The notes under the pieces are model-generated. The model was not told the origin of the DNA, did not search any database, and saw nothing but the letters and a program-made list of their open reading frames with translations. The translations under genes and the position numbers were made by a program. From Tillus elongatus (taxonomy: Eukaryota; Arthropoda; Insecta; Coleoptera; Cleridae): DNA of 64,000 bases. The number at the start of each line of letters is the position of its first letter. The stretch's first letter is position 1. Of the stretch, positions 1-12,235 are shown in pieces. The stretch lies in contig OZ023265.1 in the NCBI GenBank assembly GCA_964006375.1, positions 117,193,858 through 117,257,857 on the forward strand. Direction: 5' to 3'.

Positions 1-895
1 CCTTGTGTTATTGGCCGCCTGACCAGCGCTCGCCCCCGTGAACGCGTCCATTCCTTCTCTTTTCTTTGCTCCTCAACCTCCCGGGAAACGATGATTTCAG
101 AGGAATCACCCGCCTAAGAAACAACCCGACCATCAGTAGAGATAGAGGGGATCTGCGGCTGCACACCCTGTGAAACCACTGTTGCCGAAGCAGCACGCGT
201 TTCTGAAGGGTTGACACCCTCCTGACGACACCGCTGCCTTAACTCCTCCCTCTTCCGCATTTTTCGGGGCTCTCCATCTCCTTTTCTCTTCCTTCTCTCG
301 TTGCCGCCGCGACTCCTCGCCTTTGGCCTCTCTTATGGTCACGTCCATGGGCCCGACCGGACTTGAAGCCGATGAAAGCAACCTCTCATCGCTCCACACG
401 ATAACAATGCCCCCGGTGGGTACGGTTCTACCCCAAACCCCACGTCAGGAGAGTAGCGTTTCCTCAAGTTCCCTGCAGAAACTACTTGCAGAGATAGGGA
501 TGTCTTTACCTTCTACCTCTACACTAGTTTTTGGCACGTTATCATCTTCTTGTTTTACACTTCTATTCATGATTGCTATAGATTATGAGTTTGTGTGAGA
601 GTGTGCTTGTGGTTTGGTGAGCGTATAGATACGGGAGATCATGCCACCGAGCCCCGGCTCTTCTTTCATGATGAGACTTGATTCCGTTGAGAGTGGCTCT
701 GCAGCCACATCGTAGCAACCCGAAACGGGCTGCTAAACTCTTGTTCCGGAGCTACCTGGTGCTGCTGACACGAGCGAACATTTTTCGAATAGTTGATAGG
801 GCAGCTCCCAATGCCAGCCAATGCAAGGGTAGGCCCCTGTACTGTCCAAAACTGTTTATGGAGGTTATAAATCAACCACTCGAGACAAACAGAGG
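1..895. other. GC-rich segment without an assignable gene
   Basis: The first ~640 bases are clearly more GC-rich than the neighbouring DNA. Reading the minus strand gives Ser/Arg/Glu-rich stretches broken by stops and frame changes, roughly 130-590. This could be the N-terminal ORF1 region of a LINE running off the left edge, but no motif proves it. Bases 640-895 show nothing recognisable and lead directly into the piggyBac remnant. Confidence 0.3.
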
Positions 896-897
896 AT

Positions 898-2646
898 AGT
901 GAAGATGATGACTTATCAGATTCTGATGGAGAACATATTATATTTGCACCAGAACCTGATTATGATAGTGAAGAATATTGCAACAACACAGATGATGGGG
1001 ATATTGTGGTACCTGAAATTGATTTTGAAAGTCAGTGTGATCCTGAGGATGACATTCCTCTCAGTGAGGCACTAAATAAATGCAACCTGGGAGAAAGGAT
1101 GCTTTAGTATGGAAAGAACACAAACTGACAGTTTTTGAAGCAGACACAGCACTTTTAGGGAGTTGGGACCTGCCGCAACAATTACGTGAATTAGACTCTC
1201 CTATTGGATTTTTCAGATTCTTTATGACTGATGACATTTTTGACCATATTTTTTGTCAGTAATGTTTGTACTCTACCCAATAATGTCCAACAAAATCGTT
1301 TGCTCTGACAGTCAATGATTTATAGTAGTTCATTGGCGTCTGTCTATATATGTCAATTGTACAGTTACTAGCTACAAGGATGTACTGGAATGTAACTGTG
1401 AAGCATTTGTTAGTTGCTGCTGTCGTGTCATGTAATATATGGAAGAAAATAAATAGATTTTTACATTTCAACGACAATAATGATTATATTCAACCAGGTG
1501 ATAATTGACACTATAAGCTATTCAAAATAAGGCCTTTACTAAACAAAATACGCTAGCGGTTGTTAAATGTTCCAAAAGAAGAATTTTTAGCCGTGGATAA
1601 ATAGATTATACCCACGAAAGAAGATTGCTAATAAAACAATATAACCCCAAGAAATAATATAATAATAAACGGGGCTACAAAGCTTTTCTGCTCAGTGGCA
1701 TTAGTAGGTTCTCAAACGACTATTAAATTTATACTGGAAGACAAACTGATATAGTTGCAAGTGGTGCTCCTAATCTAGGAGTTAGTTCTAATGTTGTTGT
1801 GCGGCTCCCTCAAACTGATCCAAGGCATCAAATTTACAAGATATCTTTTGAGAATTAGTTTAGCAGTGTACCACATGATATATGACAAAGGAACCTTGTC
1901 TACCTCTAGGAACAGTGAGGTTGAATCGAGTACAGAACCTGAATATGCCCAAATAATCGGAGATGAATAAAAGATGTCGTGGTGCTATGGTCGAGAAAGT
2001 AGCAGTTGTAGATGAAATACCAGTATCTGTCACTTCCTGGTATCATAACCAAATTGTAACAGTGATATCCACTTATGTCGGCAGTACTCCTAACATCGAT
2101 GTAAAACGATTTTGTAAACGAGAGAAAACATATATTTATATACCATATCCAAAGGCGGTTTCCATTCATAACAAATATATGGGTGGAGTGGACCTTCCAA
2201 ACTTCATGCTTGGATACCACAGACTAAAAATACGTTAAAAAAGCTGGTATATGCGGATTTTATTTCACTTAAATGATCTTGCGTGTGTCAATGCTTGGAT
2301 TCTTTGGAGACGAGCGGACGCAGAGAACAATACATTGGTTTTAGCAGACTTTAAGCTGGCTATTGCTGAATGTTTTTGTAAAACAAATAAACCGGTTGCT
2401 AAAACAAGAGGCTGTCCAAAATTATCAATTCAGTGTGAAGTGCAGGCTAAGAAGCATCAAGGCCTAACAACTGATTTTTTTCTTCGAGAGGTTAGGATTG
2501 ATAGCATTGACCATTGGGGGCATTGGCAAAGTCAAAGGCAAAGATGCAAGTTTCTTGGGTGTACCGGAAAAAGCTTTATAAAACGTGAAAAATGTGAAGC
2601 ATTTCTTTGTTTAAACAGACAGAAATTGCTTTTATGCATTTTATAA
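898..2646 (+). pseudogene. Degenerate piggyBac-type transposase
   Basis: Translations in shifting plus-strand frames recover a piggyBac (DDE_Tnp_1_7) transposase in order. An acidic N-terminal stretch lies at ~900-1080. The FFRFFMTDDIFDHIF core follows at ~1222-1257, and a continuation at ~1260-1490 ends in KKINRFLHFNDNND. A central block at ~1963-2238 contains the family motif HNKYMGGVDL. The C-terminal Cys-rich finger (RCKFLGCTGKSF...CEAFLCL) lies at ~2545-2620. Several stops and frameshifts break it, for example after ~1260, ~1500-1900 and ~2238, so it cannot encode an active protein. No TTAA-flanked ends could be placed with confidence. Confidence 0.85.
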
Positions 2647-2649
2647 CTG

Positions 2650-3565
2650 ATAGTTTTGTGCAAAAGTCGTAGCTGCATGTTGTGACATATATATCAGAAA
2701 CCTGTTCCTGTTTTGTGTCCAATATTTTCCTGTTGTTTATACTTTATTCCCTGTACCTCAAAATATTTCCGAGCAAAAATAAAAAATCATGCAGTAAGCG
2801 GTTAAGCATTACACAAAGATATCCAGATTTTTTTCAACACTTTCACTATCTAACTGACAGTTTTCTGAAGAACCCATATACCTTTAATGTAAACTCCTTA
2901 CCATAACGTAATTGCTCTAACCAGACTTTTTGCACCTGATTATAATGTAACTTTCCATTGAGATTGGCAAAAAAATCAACTTCAGATTAATTAACTTCAA
3001 TGCAAATATTTCAGTACAATCTTAGTTCAGAAATCATTGAATTTGACATTACATACCGGCCAAGCATACCAACATAAACGATTCCATATAGTAACAGATT
3101 CAAACTGCCAAACAGAATATATTTTTAATAAACTTTCTACAAAGATTTGAATTAAATGAAAAAAACTATGTTGAAACAGTAAACACCTCGTAAAATATGT
3201 TTCAAACAATATTTGTCCTTACAAGCTAAATCTGCTCTATAGCCTTTGTTTAAAAATCGCCAATTATGACATTCAATTGTGACAAATTAAACACCTGGTT
3301 CTTGCCTTGTGATTGGTTAATACACACACTGAGGCCGGGCCGACTGTTGTACAGCACTTAATCAATTATCGCTTTGATGCAAAATATTTGTTATAAAAAG
3401 TCCGAACGCAGTAAGTGTGTTATGACAGCAAAATTATTTCAAACTATAATAACTTGTTTTTCTATTTACATAAAAATTTTAATATAAGTAAGTCAATATG
3501 TTTCTACCAAGGCCATACGTGTACCAAATTTCATCAAAGCAGCTTTATAATTAAATAAAGATAAT
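2650..3565. other. AT-rich spacer with a trace of the TAm repeat end
   Basis: No gene is seen. Around 3,394-3,430 is a minus-oriented trace of the conserved end of the TAm repeat family (the motif reading cataacgcacttgctgcgtcc in intact copies). Confidence 0.4.
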
Positions 3566-3567
3566 TC

Positions 3568-4335
3568 ATGACAAAATCGGAGAGAATCAATACCGCTCAA
3601 TATGCCGACGACACAGCTATATTCACCACATCATTAGACACGAGATTCAAACAACAAAGCTTGCAAGTCAACCTCATCAACATTCGAAAGATACCTAATA
3701 AGCTGGCAAATTCAAGTCAACCCAGAGAAGAATACAGCAATACATTTTACGAAAAAGCCTGACCTGCCATCGCATGACCTCATATTCTTCAACAAACAGG
3801 TTTATTAGAAACACAAAGTCAAATATCTTGGAGTCTTACTAGACAGCAAACTCACATTTAGAACACACGACACAGAAACAGGAACCTAAGTGGAAACAGT
3901 AAAAACGCATTGATCCTACTAATCGAAAGACAGCACAATGTCGCCAGAAAACAAAATGCTATATTAAACATCGTAATCAGACCAGCTTTGACCTACAATA
4001 TTTCAGCATGGGGACATACAGCCGAAACTTATCTCAATTTAATAAAAGTAGTCCAATTCAAATGCTTACTACTCGTATTTAATGCTTCGTGGTATATCAG
4101 GAACACTCAGCGACACCAAAACGCTAATTTACCAACTATAAAAGAATACGCCACGACAAGCACCGGAACAACATACATCGAAAACCATGATATTCCGCTG
4201 CTAAAAGAAATTGCCGACACGAAATACAAGCCACCTAAATCAATGTTGTTAAACCAACAAAACAACTACAAATGTGAAGTCAAGGTCACAAAACCCTACG
4301 CAATAAACAGCAAAGCCGAACAATGGAAAACCTAG
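3568..4335 (+). pseudogene. LINE reverse transcriptase remnant (Jockey-like)
   Basis: The stretch TAQYADDTAIFTTSL carries the YADD active-site motif of a non-LTR reverse transcriptase. Downstream, in changed frames, come KVKYLGVLLDSKLTF and a thumb/linker-type segment with RPALTYNISAWG at ~3,970-4,020. These are the usual landmarks after the RT palm in Jockey-superfamily elements. Frameshifts and stops (~3,760-3,905) break the reading frame, and neither the endonuclease nor the 5' half of the RT is present. It is a short dead fragment. Clade assignment is tentative. Confidence 0.75.
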
Positions 4336-4339
4336 ACAA

Positions 4340-5395
4340 TCGGGCCTACAGACATAGTCTGGTCCAAGATAGCCATACAATTCATAATCATGATTTGACG
4401 AGGTTAAAAGTAAAAACATATCTTCTTGTTTTTTCCGGAAAACCATGCATTCTATAAACAAGAGTGCCTTTCTGGTGTATTTCTGATCGTCCATCCTAAT
4501 CATTATGGAATTCATGCAAAATTCTCACTGATTTTTTTATGGATGAATTCTTGTTGGCTCCCATCCTATATATTCGTTCCTGCCAATCAGAGAAATTTAT
4601 CTGTGACACCATTTTATAAAAAAGAGAAGCTTAATTTGGGTGCCAAATGTCGTTGAGATACAATGAATCCTCTGGAAGTGTTTGTCACGTTGTACCTTTA
4701 ACACCCAGTATTTCGAAAATGAAGCATCATTGGACAAATGTTCACATGAAGGTCTGTTCTTGAAATTAGTCAAGAAACACGGTTATGAATTTTCTACATG
4801 TGGTTAGACAACACCTTGTATAATGGGAGGAGTAACAGTCGTTGCACGTTCGTGTGTACACTAATTATTGATAGGGACAATTGCGACCAATTTTTGAGGG
4901 TTTCTACATTAAGTAAGCCTCTTTGTATTAACAGTATATATTGCGATCAAATTTAGGTACACTTTAAGCGTACCCAAATTATGTTAAAAAAAGTGACAAG
5001 TGAGTCTTAAAACACATAGGATATAAACTTACAAACATTGCAACAGCATTAAGCAACAAGCATATTGAACAGGATCTTCAAAAATCTAGTTCTAAATGTT
5101 AATTTAAAAAAAGTTGCATCTACTTGTTAACAGGACCATCTCTATTAAACGAATGTTTGCAACAAGATCAGTAGGTATACAAATTGTCTGTGATTTCGAG
5201 GAGAAGGAATTAAATATGTGATGTTTGCAGCCTAGACCACATTTTCTTATATTTTTTCTTTTACAAACAATTGTAAGATATCATTTAAGGAAATGTGATA
5301 AACCTGTCAGATATTCGTAGCTTTTTTGCTCTATTGCTACAAAAATAAGTCTCTAAATACTTTTGTATTTGTTATGTGTTGAGTTCATGACATTT
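4340..5395. other. AT-rich spacer, nothing recognised
   Basis: Only short random ORFs occur. No RNA gene, repeat array or transposon motif could be identified. Confidence 0.5.
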
Positions 5396-5698
5396 TTAAT
5401 AAACTTTTAAAGGTCCTCCGGGCGGTCTGCGCGCCAAGAACTCGATCAGTGCTGGTTCAAGAGTGCGCTGACGCTCTTGTGGAGATGGGAAGGACAAAGA
5501 AGGTACAGATTTTGTGGTTACGGGACACTGTGTCTTGGCAGGGAATGGGGTGCAAATGACCTTGCAAAGCTTGGTTCTTGGCGGCCGCTCTGTGGCCTGG
5601 AGCCTGCTATAAATTTTACATGCCTTCCTTTTGTTCATATCACCAGACTTCAATATCCCTGTTTCTGTCAGATATAACAAGAACAAAATACACAACAT
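5396..5698. other. Isolated GC-rich block with a 100-codon ORF
   Basis: A ~250-bp block is markedly more GC-rich than its flanks. It carries a 100-codon minus-strand ORF and a 66-codon plus-strand ORF. Neither resembles a known family, and no splice or promoter signal is convincing. It may be a fragment of a host exon or of a LINE. It abuts a (TA)n tract on its right. Confidence 0.25.
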
Positions 5699-5708
5699 TA
5701 TAACAAGG

Positions 5709-5709
<1 letters not shown>

Positions 5710-5787
<78 letters not shown>
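5710..5787. repeat. (TA)n microsatellite
   Basis: About 39 uninterrupted TA units. ORFs read through it are artefacts. Confidence 0.98.
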
Positions 5788-5788
<1 letters not shown>

Positions 5789-5789
5789 C

Positions 5790-7665
5790 TACAAGCTTTC
5801 TAACCTCTATCATAAAAATAATCGCCATCGCCATGTCTTCGTGTGTGCGAGATAAAAAGGTGGACGATTTTGGAATCTGGTGTCCATTGGTCATAAACTT
5901 TTATAAATTTTTTAGCTCCATGTTTCTGTTTTTGTTTATTTTCCATTGATAGTGTCTTTGATTTCTTACTTTCTGTCATCCTTCTGCAATCAAAAAATGT
6001 ACTTCTACATATGGGCTGAGTATTTTTTTATTAAGTTACCCACTTTTCGAAAAATTTGCTTTAATACTTTTTTCCGAGTATCAAAGTTTGGCGGGATCAT
6101 GTCTATGGACATGGGTTTAAAATTGCATGATTTTAATTTTGCGTAAAAATTGTATTGTTGGGATTTAAAGTCACAAGCCAGGAACTTACCTGTAAGCAAC
6201 CTTTTTTTAGCAAATTTCCTATTTTGTTTGGTTTATTGATCTCTCACCTTTACTATGGCCGTAGATCTAGGCCAGGGAGCAGTTCCTTTCTGCCATCCTA
6301 ATGTTTTGCCCAACTCCTTTCTTTTTACAAGGAAAGGTCACTTAACATGCTCAACATCGTATGGTGGCCAAGCGCGAAATGTGCAGACATCTAACTGCTC
6401 ATACACAAAGCTGTAACCTTGGCAATTGTTAAATTTACAGTATGCACTGAAGAAAGTAAAACAGCCCTAAGCCCCTATGGTGACTTAAGCATAATGAGAC
6501 GTTCTTATCTCTGAGTCGTCAAACCTGCTGCCTTAAATAATAAATGAACGTTTATAGCTTAAGTATGTCGCTTAAACGCACGTTATTTAATAGACATATG
6601 AATTAACTTATACGTCTTCCATTCTATTTATTTATTTTGAAGGGCGATAAATCCAAATCTCCATTTATTTCTTGTTGACAGAAACCACTTTGATATTTGG
6701 TCTAACTACAACATTTTCTTCCTTATAAGTTTTATTGCCATCGTCAAGAAGCTTTTGAGTTATATTTGAGTTTTGCATTTATTCAAGTCAAAGCGGCCTC
6801 AACTGCAGACACAAGCTTAAAACTTTTTGTAAGACGCATTGTAAAATTTGTATACCAATAAAACAACTTAAATTGGCAAATTAGCATGTTAAATTGTTTT
6901 GAAAATTTGCCGCTGTTAACCACTTGCTGCATCCGGGATTTTTTTGTTGAAAATAGGTAGTCAATTTTTGGATTATTTTCGCTTCTTCTTTAAATACCAA
7001 TATTAAACCTAAGTATATACTGAATAAATAGTGTAACTAATTAGGGCAGTTATGATTAATTACTCATCACAAATATGCTATTTATTTTGTTACTATATCT
7101 TTAAGGTCTGTAAGTCTGTATCTGTGTTTGACAGTGTCCCCAAATGTGCATTACACAAAGTGGTGTAGGAGGGTGGGAGAGCTGGTGGAGTGTATGTTGT
7201 ATAATGCGAGGGTGGCTCTAAACTGAATGGGGTGCATGTTTTATCCTCAGTCACCCTTGGCAGCGGTCCGGTGTGGTGTTTGATTACAGATATACAGAAA
7301 TGCACTTGTGAATAGAGCCACTGACGTACTTTGTACTACTCTACCTCTGTATTGCAAATTCAATTTGCATACTAAAATGAAAATTGACGAGGTTGCCTGA
7401 AGGATAATGTAGCAGTGTCTAAATTAACCACAGCTATTTGGGGGCTACATCGCATAAAATTTAGGAATTATTTTTTGTTATCGCGCTACTTATTTTAGTG
7501 GAGTGGTTTAGAAACATTACTTGTGACCTAACAGAAACATTTGACATTGCTAACAATGAAAAATTTAAAGTTTAATAAGGTCAGAAATATAACGACAAAA
7601 TGAGACACGATATACCATACAATCGACGATTTAGCTGCAATAAACCCTCAACACTGTCCCGCTAT
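5790..7665. other. AT-rich spacer with an old SINE-like fragment
   Basis: No gene is supported. About 6,255-6,480 is a diverged minus-oriented piece of the SINE-like family seen better at 63,225-63,620; shared stretches include aggaaaggtcacttaacatgc and ttacagtatgcactg. A trace of the TAm end motif (cacttgctgcatccggga) lies at ~6,922-6,940. Confidence 0.45.
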
Positions 7666-7689
7666 TATTATTATTTTTTGTTTGTTTAA

Positions 7690-7790
7690 CATGGGTCTAT
7701 TTCTGCGACTATGGTAAATCACCGACGCCAGGGAGTCCTTTAGCTTATTACCCTGAAAATTATTACCCTGGAAATTTCGCTGAACCCCCG
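7690..7790 (-). repeat. Partial SINE-like copy
   Basis: The string ctgcgactatggtaaatcac followed by cgacgccaggga matches the 3' part of the family at 63,817-64,000. An AT-rich tail (attattatt plus T-runs) lies just left at ~7,665-7,690, as expected for a minus-oriented SINE. The tRNA-like head is missing. Confidence 0.6.
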
Positions 7791-7794
7791 CCGT

Positions 7795-8500
7795 TCTGTA
7801 ATCCAGCTAGCACAAAGTAATTCATAAAACGTCTATTGGACGTCTGTGACGGATATAACGGATATCTATTATATGTCCATTTATAGTATGTTGGACATCA
7901 ATCCCATGAATTATTGTTGTCACAACTTAGGACAAAGAAGGATGTCCATTTAATGGCATCAAACGGATATCCTATAGAACACATCCTGGAAACTTTGGAC
8001 GTTTAATGGACCACCAGCGGACATACAGTAATAAAAAACTATCAAATGTATTTAACATACATGTTTTTCAACAAAAATGATAGATAAAACAGTATTACCG
8101 CCAATTTTTAAAACTTCTGCAAATTAATTTTATTAAGCGTCAACAAAAATCAAGGAACCTTTTAGCTTAGTACATTAAATTTTTTCCTTATGCCTTTAGT
8201 CTTTGATAATGTATTTTTGCAGTTTGCGTCTTTAAAATATCACTCTCTATACCTGTATCTGTCCCAGAGCATGAGGATCTGGATTTATACACGTTCCTGT
8301 AACATTTTTGATAATAATATAATTTATTAGGTATCTTCCTGTATCCTCTGGTACTTTCATTAATAGAATATTCTTTTTGGTCCTTTAAATACTGACCTTG
8401 TTATAACCTCACCAATTCTCATCTCAGGGGGAATGGCTTATAGACATTAGCCGTTCCCCCTTTTCATTCATTTTTTCTAATCCGAACTTTTCAGTTCCAG
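7795..8500. other. Non-coding spacer rich in GGACGT/GGATAT words
   Basis: Bases 7,830-8,030 repeat short words such as ggacgt, ggatat and tgtcc in both orientations. This suggests the end of a non-autonomous DNA transposon, but no ends or target duplications could be set. The remainder shows nothing. Confidence 0.3.
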
Positions 8501-8514
8501 TAAGGTATTTAAAA

Positions 8515-8835
8515 AATAATAATATCGGTCTATTTTTGCGACTATGGCCAATCACAGGCGCTATGAAGTAGTGTCGCCTTACTATCGTGAAAATTTCGCC
8601 ATAACCTTGCCATTCTGTCAAAAGGGTATGGTTCATGCCGAATACGAGATAGACAGCTTTCTGTTCTCTTCAAAGATTGGATCATGCAAACATTTAATTT
8701 GTTTAAAACCAAACGACACAACCTCGGTTGATCTTAATTTTGTAGCATGTACTGACAACGTAAATGATCCTCTCCTGGAAGTTGAACCCAGGAGCCTTGA
8801 CTTTATAGGCAGATATTTTTACAACTGCACAACCG
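8515..8835 (-). repeat. SINE-like copy, diverged
   Basis: A minus-oriented copy. The AT-rich tail is at ~8,510 and the conserved gcgactatggccaatcac is at ~8,535. The inner body is shared with 21,642-21,910, including the acacaacctc(g/a)gttgat region. A tRNA-like head reading ctgggttcaacttcc on the minus strand is at ~8,780. The 103-codon ORF across it is incidental. Confidence 0.65.
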
Positions 8836-9230
8836 GGGCTGCTACACTAAAATAACATTTAGTTTTTTGAGCTGATTTTCATTTTCATAAATAAAATTTC
8901 GCTCATAATGACTTAACGACTTTCGGATTTTCCAAACATTTTTCAAATGGGTGCGAATTAGAGCCTTTGGCGCCCATTTCTTATAGAAAATGCATTGCTA
9001 CGAAATTTAACTCATATATTGCTATTGAACTACAGATGCGATGAGCCAAAATTCAATTTGGTTGAATAATTGTAATCCAAGTTTTTCCACAATAAAATTC
9101 AACATAATTTGGAAAATGTCTGAAATGATAGTCTTTGTTAGAAAAAGACACTACTGTGCAATATAAAGGACAATTGAATAAACAGAGATGGATATAGCTA
9201 TTGAGTAATTTAGTGGTCTGAATTGTTAGT

Positions 9231-9253
9231 ATTATTATTATTATTATTATTAT
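9231..9253. repeat. (TTA)n tract at the 3' end of the Dong-like LINE
   Basis: About eight TTA units, which on the minus strand form a (TAA)n tail directly after the LINE remnant. Confidence 0.9.
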
Positions 9254-10225
9254 CCACTTTAGCCTGAAGGGCTTTCACACTCCCTCAAAGGGGAACATTC
9301 ACTCACCCCAGGAATCTCAGTTACCGAAGGGACTGAGCTCAGATGGAGCCCTTTCCAAGTTATTGGGGCCTGAACGACAACGCCACACATCCTCATTTCC
9401 CAGGAATCTCCGAACGGTGTGGGCAGTTGCAAGTAGTACCGCCTTCTACATAACCTTATAAAGATGCTCTCCAAGGCCCAGTATCTTAATGTTCTCTCGA
9501 ATATTCTTAGGAACCACACCAGTTGACGACATGACTATTGGAATCACTCGGACACTATCTGCCCTCCACTGTCTCTTTATTTGTATCTCGAGGTCTCTGT
9601 ACTTAATGATCTTCTCGTTGCAATTTATATCTAGATTATTAGTATTTGGTTATAGGACTTATCCACTATTATTATATCTGACCTGTTGTGCACAACTCGT
9701 TGATCTGTGAGCACGGTCCGATCCCAGTACAACCTGTATCCCGAGTTCTCTAGAACAGGCTCAGGAGTGTATCTATAGTAGGGCTCCTTACTAAGGTTTA
9801 AAAGTACCAGTTTCAGAGCCAGTTCTTGATGAAGTATCTTGGCAACTGCGTCGTGCCTCTCTTTATACTCTCTTGCAGCAAACTCTTGACATCCTCCTTT
9901 GACGTGCTGGATAGTCTCTGATGACTTTTGTCATCTTGGACCGAACTATCTCCTACTATATACTTCAGGTAGTTTCTTGTTGGGATGACCTAATCTTGTA
10001 TGGCCAGCAAAAACCTCTCTGTCTCTGGAAACACCAACTAGTAGTTCGATGCCAATTTGTCGACATGTGCCTGGGAGGTCTCATTCAGATGTCGCCCATG
10101 GAGAGGCTTCTGCATCCAAGATTGCAACTTGTCCTGATCAGTCCGATGGTGACTTTGTATTTCACTTTCTTTTAATTGTAGCGGTGTTGAATCATCCGCC
10201 TCGCATATGGCACGGTGTAGTTCAG
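9254..10225 (-). pseudogene. C-terminal remnant of a Dong/R4-like LINE (restriction-like endonuclease)
   Basis: Read on the minus strand in slightly shifting frames. From high to low coordinates come a QHVKGG-C...EFAAREYKERHDAVAK region resembling the CCHC motif, then VVHNRSDIIIVDKSY followed by LIIDINCNEK. The last two resemble the PD-(D/E)XK-type endonuclease core of R2/R4/NeSL-group elements, with the usual Pro replaced by Ser here. After them come RDLEIQIKRQW, VRVIPIVMSSTGVVPK and ATAHTVRRFL. Stops and frame changes show it is dead, and the RT domain is missing. (TAA)n tracts on both sides match the known insertion preference of Dong elements for TAA repeats. The clade call is inferred from motif order and flanks. 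Confidence 0.7.
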
Positions 10226-10226
10226 A

Positions 10227-10298
<72 letters not shown>

Positions 10299-10318
10299 AT
10301 TATTATTATTATTATTAT
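10226..10318. repeat. (TTA)n microsatellite
   Basis: About 30 ATT/TTA units with one imperfection near 10,295. It forms the other flank of the Dong-like remnant. Confidence 0.97.
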
Positions 10319-10940
10319 GCGAGAGACATAATTTAGTTACAGGTGTAATGCCTAATTAAATAATTGTCAAACTTTCTAACACCACCACTACCAATATTTT
10401 TTTAATTCTAGCTTCTTCATGACTCTTTTACTTCACAAATACTTCTTCTGCGTTTTGTTCGTGCAACTCTCTTCTCTGCGTTCCGACTTACTATGAGTTA
10501 ATAAAACATCATGCATTTCTTCTACTTTTGCGTTAAAGAATATACTTGAGTCTTCAGCTTTTACCAATTTTGTTGTAAACTGGGAGTTAATGTAATCCTG
10601 TAGCGAATGCAAAGAAATTATGAGCGAAACTTGATAAACTAAGCTAAACTGAGAGTTAGCTCAATGTGTGACTGGCTTGAATAAATTCATTGACCAACGC
10701 AATCAGACCAGTTATTCTGAGAAAAATCATGTTTATTAAAAAAAAATGCATCTTTGTAAAAAATTATAAAAATAGTGTAACAAAATGTGCTGCGTTGGTA
10801 ATATTTACACACTCTGCGATGTAACAAATTTCGGGTTACTAGTTTTATAAAAGATTGAGTTTGGAAATTGCGTCCATGGGAATCCAGATACTTTAATTAA
10901 ATATAAAATAAGTCAGTAGCTTCCTTATCTCAAAGTCGTT
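10319..10940. other. AT-rich spacer, nothing recognised
   Basis: No gene, RNA or clear repeat is seen. Confidence 0.5.
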
Positions 10941-10942
10941 TA

Positions 10943-12029
10943 TATAAAAAAACTCTGGACGCAGCAAGTTCGTTATGGTAGTGAATTTTCATTAAAATGT
11001 TTTTATTGCAAATATGTGTGTTTTCTTTTTAAGAAAGCAGGCATAAATTTTGGTTACCAGTATAACCTATATAGTAAAAACAATGTGCCATGTTTCATTA
11101 AAATAACTTTATTGTGTGAAAATGTACAAAAATTTTCAAAAGTAAACTTAAAGTGTTCCCGGAAAAACTCGTTTCTTGGTCAACCTTATAGGTTAATAGC
11201 AAATTGGGCTATTTAAATATGAAGCATTTGATCAACATTCGCTACTATAACGCACTTGCTGCATCCAGAATTTTTTTTCTTACAAACATGCATTATATTT
11301 CGATGGAAAATGTAAAAATGCAATAACATAAGACGTGTTTTATTAAACAAAAAAGAAAATTTGTATCACCAACGACTTATGGGCCAGCCTGTGATTGTAG
11401 AAATATTTTTTTAAGATGTAGCTCAAGACATCCTATAATTAATATATATATTTTTTTTTCATAACTTGTCTAATAACGGATATATTGAGCTTTATTGATT
11501 TTTTACGAAAATTCGACAAACATTATATACCATTAAACGATAAACTCTATAGCTAAGACTACTGCCAAGCATCAGAGAAAGGGTCTATTTAAAATGAATT
11601 TTCTGGAAACATTTTAGTAAAATGACGGTTGAAACTAAGACTTCAGGGTTTGTAAAACATCCTTCTTGAGACATTTGATGTCCATAGCCCGTATTAGATT
11701 CCAGTTATTTGCCTAAATTTTGCCGATTTTGACGTTTCAAATCGCAACTTTATTTTTCTTTAAATGCCTATAACTTTTTTGTATTTTGACCTACATAGCT
11801 AAATTTTAATAGGTAACTTACTTGTGAGGACATAAACTAGAGTACCAAATTTGGTTGCCCTGACTTTGTTAATTCCGGAGATATAAATTTGTTCGAAAGA
11901 AAACACAAAATTTTCCGGGAAAGCTGGGCAGATTTTCCTGGATAACGAACCAAGCCATTTGCAAAATTAATTTATTCACCACATTTAATTAAAATCGGCT
12001 CCTTATTTTTTGAGTTATCGGTGTGATAC

Positions 12030-12115
<86 letters not shown>

Positions 12116-12235
12116 TGAAACTAACCCAGGATATGTGTTCTGGGGTGCCTAATTAGCGCTCATTTGAAGAATTTTTTTCAAAATTCAAAAGTCGGGATCT
12201 CCTCATTAGTGAATTTTTTAAAGAAAATTCACTAA
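10943..12235 (-). mobile_element. TAm family, long copy A (non-autonomous, internal TA microsatellite)
   Basis: Collinear in reverse with 33,931-35,330. One end reads, on the minus strand, the conserved ...cataacgaacttgctgcgtcc motif at ~10,945-10,975. The other end carries the attcactaatgaggagatccc block at ~12,200. Between them come ~1 kb of shared non-coding DNA (for example gcataaattttggttaccag at ~11,042) and (TA)n at 12,042-12,112. A second copy of the hairpin-like end (ataacgcacttgctgcatcc) sits at ~11,250, so this copy may be a composite. It has no coding capacity. Confidence 0.75.
12042..12112. repeat. (TA)n microsatellite inside TAm copy A
   Basis: About 35 TA units, preceded by four catа-type tetramer repeats (ATAC)n at ~12,029-12,042. 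Confidence 0.97.

Noticed and set aside
7093..7310. Possible LINE RT trace (FDSVPK-like reading on the plus strand)
   Set aside because: A single short motif with stops around it; too weak to annotate.
8544..8855. 103-codon ORF
   Set aside because: It lies across a SINE-like copy and shares no protein family features.
11250..11290. Helitron 3' end at the TAm hairpin motif
   Set aside because: A small hairpin is present but no consistent CTRR terminus follows, so only a Helentron-like resemblance is noted.
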